Source: Candidatus Hydrogenedentota bacterium (lineage in GTDB: Bacteria; Hydrogenedentota; Hydrogenedentia; Hydrogenedentales; SLHB01). Taken from it: a stretch of DNA of 7,321 nt. The notes beneath the pieces were generated by a model. The model was not told the DNA's origin. It worked only from the letters and a program-made list of their open reading frames with translations, and did no database searches. Both the position numbers and the translations under genes were made by a program. The stretch spans positions 1 to 7,321 of the forward strand of contig SLSB01000192.1 of the NCBI GenBank assembly GCA_007130675.1. Direction: 5' to 3'. Positions 5,888-7,321 of this stretch are shown one piece after another; the stretch's first letter is position 1; each line of letters opens with the position of its first letter.

Positions 5888-6864
5888 TGCTGCGCCATCT
5901 GCTCGTCGCGCACCGCTTCGTCAAGCCAGAGCTTGGCATCGGTCGCCGCGGCTGTATCGGGAAACTGCTCGACAATCACCTCATAATACATGCGTGCCGC
6001 GGTAAAGCGGCGGCGTCTCTCATAGAACCGCGCGGTATTCAGGCGTTGCCGGGCAATCCTCTCGCGCATTTCCGCGCGCTTCTCGCCCAATGCCTCGGTC
6101 CGCTCATCCGCGGGAAAACGCGCTTTGAACTCGTCGATGGCCTCAATAGCCAGCCGGCTCCGGGTTTGGTCGTACTCCGGTGGCAATGCCGCCTTGTAAT
6201 AGCACATCGCCAACCCATGGCTGGCGTCATCTACCCAGTCAGAACCTGCATAGTCCTCGATAACCCGCTGATATTCGTATGCCGCTTCGACATACTCTTT
6301 GAGCCGGAAATGGCACAACCCCACCTTGTATTGCGCTTCCGCCGCTGCCTCCTGAAATGGCTGGTTGTCAATCACCATCGAATACACCTCGATGGCTCGT
6401 TTAAACGGCCGGCGGCGGAAAGGCCTCCAGCTTCTGTCGAGACGCCGCTCTCCCAAGTCGAAAAAGTAGTCGCCAATCTCGTACTGTTTAGCGATTACGT
6501 CATCATAGAGCATCGTATCGGGATAATTCGCGATGACTTGCTGAAATTCCTGCGCCGCTTCCAAATACTTCCCGCGCCGCATGCTGATTTCTCCGCGCAA
6601 GAACTGGTTTCTATCCGCCCACGCGGTATCTCCATAGAACCTGTCAAACTTGTCGGTCTCGCGCAATGCCTGCCTGTATTCCCCCTGTTCCATAAGCGAG
6701 CGAGCCGCCTCGACCTGCAGTTCCGGAGTCGGCTGCGGAAGCCTCTTCAGATTGATCCACCGCCCGGTGGCCGGATTCCACACCCATGCCTCCGCGGCGC
6801 CTGCCACCAAAAGCAACGCTACTGCAATTACCAGACTGCACGTCCGGACTGAAACCTTGCTCAC
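5884..6864 (-). CDS. BamD-like outer membrane assembly TPR protein, secreted
   Basis: A 326-residue periplasmic protein of the BamD/YfiO family of stacked tetratricopeptide repeats, which scaffold beta-barrel insertion by BamA. Residues 1-26 form a Sec signal peptide (basic start, hydrophobic LVIAVALLLVAG, cleavage predicted after AEA). No cysteine follows, so unlike proteobacterial BamD it is not a lipoprotein. The mature protein opens with WVWNPATGRWINLKRLP (27-43), then helical repeats at about 51-78, 83-117, 153-185, 175-208, 235-252 and 275-305, with BamD-like phrases such as AAQEFQQVIANYP and AARMYYEVIVEQFPDT. The start is GTG at 6864 with a strong GGAGG at 6872-6876 (7-nt spacing); the frame stays open to 7092, but that extension lacks homology signs and would bury the signal peptide. 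First gene of the BamD-lptE-holA-DUF1569 cluster. The main alternative is a generic periplasmic TPR protein of the CpoB/YbgF kind; lptE next door favours envelope assembly. Confidence 0.85.
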   Translation of the reverse strand: MSKVSVRTCSLVIAVALLLVAGAAEAWVWNPATGRWINLKRLPQPTPELQVEAARSLMEQGEYRQALRETDKFDRFYGDTAWADRNQFLRGEISMRRGKYLEAAQEFQQVIANYPDTMLYDDVIAKQYEIGDYFFDLGERRLDRSWRPFRRRPFKRAIEVYSMVIDNQPFQEAAAEAQYKVGLCHFRLKEYVEAAYEYQRVIEDYAGSDWVDDASHGLAMCYYKAALPPEYDQTRSRLAIEAIDEFKARFPADERTEALGEKRAEMRERIARQRLNTARFYERRRRFTAARMYYEVIVEQFPDTAAATDAKLWLDEAVRDEQMAQQ

Positions 6865-6871
6865 ATCAAGT

Positions 6872-6876
6872 CCTCC
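6872..6876 (-). promoter_or_regulatory. Strong Shine-Dalgarno GGAGG deciding the BamD-like start
   Basis: GGAGG lies 7 nt before the GTG at 6864. The overlapping ATG (6867-6865) is followed at once by TGA and cannot be used. The site and the signal peptide that follows together set the start, against the 76-residue longer open frame. Confidence 0.8.
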
Positions 6877-6988
6877 GCCACCTTGCGGGCGTTTCGAGAC
6901 AAGAAAACCACAGCTTGTTTCTAAACCATTCAAACCCACGCGCATGCGTTTTCCCAACACTGCGCGTATCATGAACCTTCTCGCACAG

Positions 6989-7017
6989 ATACTACCAAGC
7001 GCGCAATCCGAACGCAA
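6989..7017 (-). promoter_or_regulatory. Possible promoter for the BamD-like-lptE-holA cluster
   Basis: On the minus strand, TTGCGT (7012-7017, 3 of 6 consensus) is followed by a 17-nt spacer and TAGTAT (6989-6994, 4 of 6 consensus). The spacing is ideal but the boxes are only moderate matches. It would give a leader of about 118 nt to the GTG at 6864. Confidence 0.45.
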
Positions 7018-7159
7018 GAGTTTCGCCTTGAGCGTGCAGAAACCTGTCTCGCCCAGACCCGCGTTGCCACATGCCTGGAAGACCCGGCTCACCGAGCAGG
7101 AAGCGCCAGTCCGGCGGGCTCATACCAGTACCTTGACGCAACAGAAACTGGCCCGCGCC

Positions 7160-7321
7160 TCAACCTGCATACCCATTCGGATGCGCCTGGTGCCAGCGCC
7201 AGGCGTCTTCGACTACAACCCGAATATCGCGTTTGTGGGGACGCCAGCCCAGCACCTGAGCCGCTTTTTCGGATGAAGCGACCAGCGTATCGGCATCCCC
7301 CGGCCGCCGCCCGGCAATTTC
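7160..7321 (-). CDS. galE: UDP-glucose 4-epimerase, C-terminal end (partial)
   Basis: The last 53 residues of an NAD-dependent sugar-nucleotide epimerase of the extended SDR family, which interconverts UDP-glucose and UDP-galactose and so feeds cell-surface polysaccharide and LPS synthesis. The visible tail reads [16 protein letters not shown], then [11 protein letters not shown], then [16 protein letters not shown] before TGA. This matches the GalE C-terminus closely: RRPGD at the substrate site, LGWxP, and the ending WRWQxxxPNGY. The Rossmann domain, YxxxK catalytic pair and start lie beyond position 7321. A related epimerase acting on UDP-GlcNAc or UDP-glucuronate could share parts of this tail, but the WRWHxxxPNGY ending favours GalE. 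The gap of 295 nt and a possible promoter suggest it is not in one operon with the BamD-like gene. Confidence 0.93.
   Translation of the reverse strand, partial: EIAGRRPGDADTLVASSEKAAQVLGWRPHKRDIRVVVEDAWRWHQAHPNGYAG

Larger units (their letters stand above)
6865..7159 (-). promoter_or_regulatory. Non-coding gap between galE and the BamD-like gene
   Basis: A 295-nt stretch with no convincing gene. It holds a plausible promoter (6989-7017) and the strong GGAGG ribosome site (6872-6876) that fixes the GTG start of the BamD-like gene. I see no clean hairpin plus T-run after the galE stop; weak complementary GC-rich segments around 7105-7157 do not make a convincing terminator. Confidence 0.5.

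Noticed and set aside
6865..7092. 76-residue N-terminal extension of the BamD-like protein
   Set aside because: It would place the signal peptide in the interior, and the GTG at 6864 has GGAGG at ideal distance.
7105..7157. Possible terminator hairpin after galE
   Set aside because: Pairing needs a 4-nt bulge and a long loop, and no T-run follows.
5842..7276. Plus-strand open frames opposite the BamD-like gene and its upstream gap
   Set aside because: Low-complexity shadow translations without domains; the opposite strand encodes a protein with a signal peptide and TPR repeats behind a strong ribosome site.

Overview
This is a stretch of ordinary chromosomal backbone from a Gram-negative (diderm) bacterium with fairly high GC. 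I find eight protein genes, all on the minus strand, so transcription runs from high to low coordinates. Outer-membrane biogenesis genes (a BamD-like TPR protein and an LptE lipoprotein) imply an LPS-bearing outer membrane. The BamD-like protein has a plain Sec signal rather than a lipobox, with a tryptophan-rich start to the mature protein. From memory that style resembles PVC, Hydrogenedentota or Omnitrophota lineages more than Proteobacteria, but this placement is only a weak inference.

Layout in transcription order. First comes the 3' end of a UDP-glucose 4-epimerase gene (galE-like, 7321-7160, cut by the window edge). A 295-nt non-coding gap follows, with a plausible sigma70-type promoter. 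Next is a compact cluster: BamD-like TPR protein (6864-5884), lptE (5887-5324, ATGA overlap), holA for the DNA polymerase III delta subunit (5320-4289, 3-nt gap) and a DUF1569/DinB-like protein (4237-3800). A 226-nt gap then carries a near-consensus promoter (TTGACT, 18 nt, TATGAT) that probably drives the second cluster: parA (3573-2776), parB (2783-1899, 8-nt overlap), serS (1840-566) and a Sir2-family NAD-dependent deacylase (534 to beyond the window start).

The first cluster combines envelope assembly (BamD, LptE) with the replisome clamp loader; lptE next to holA is also the E. coli order. The second couples chromosome segregation (ParA ATPase, ParB CTPase) with seryl-tRNA charging and a sirtuin. 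Three of the eight genes (parB, holA, bamD-like) appear to start with GTG.

I see no mobile element, CRISPR array, RNA gene, phage gene or defence system. I do not think the window holds a new multi-gene system. The most notable sequence-level signal is in ParA: both arginines that correspond to the known DNA-binding pair of B. subtilis Soj (R189, R218) appear to be missing.
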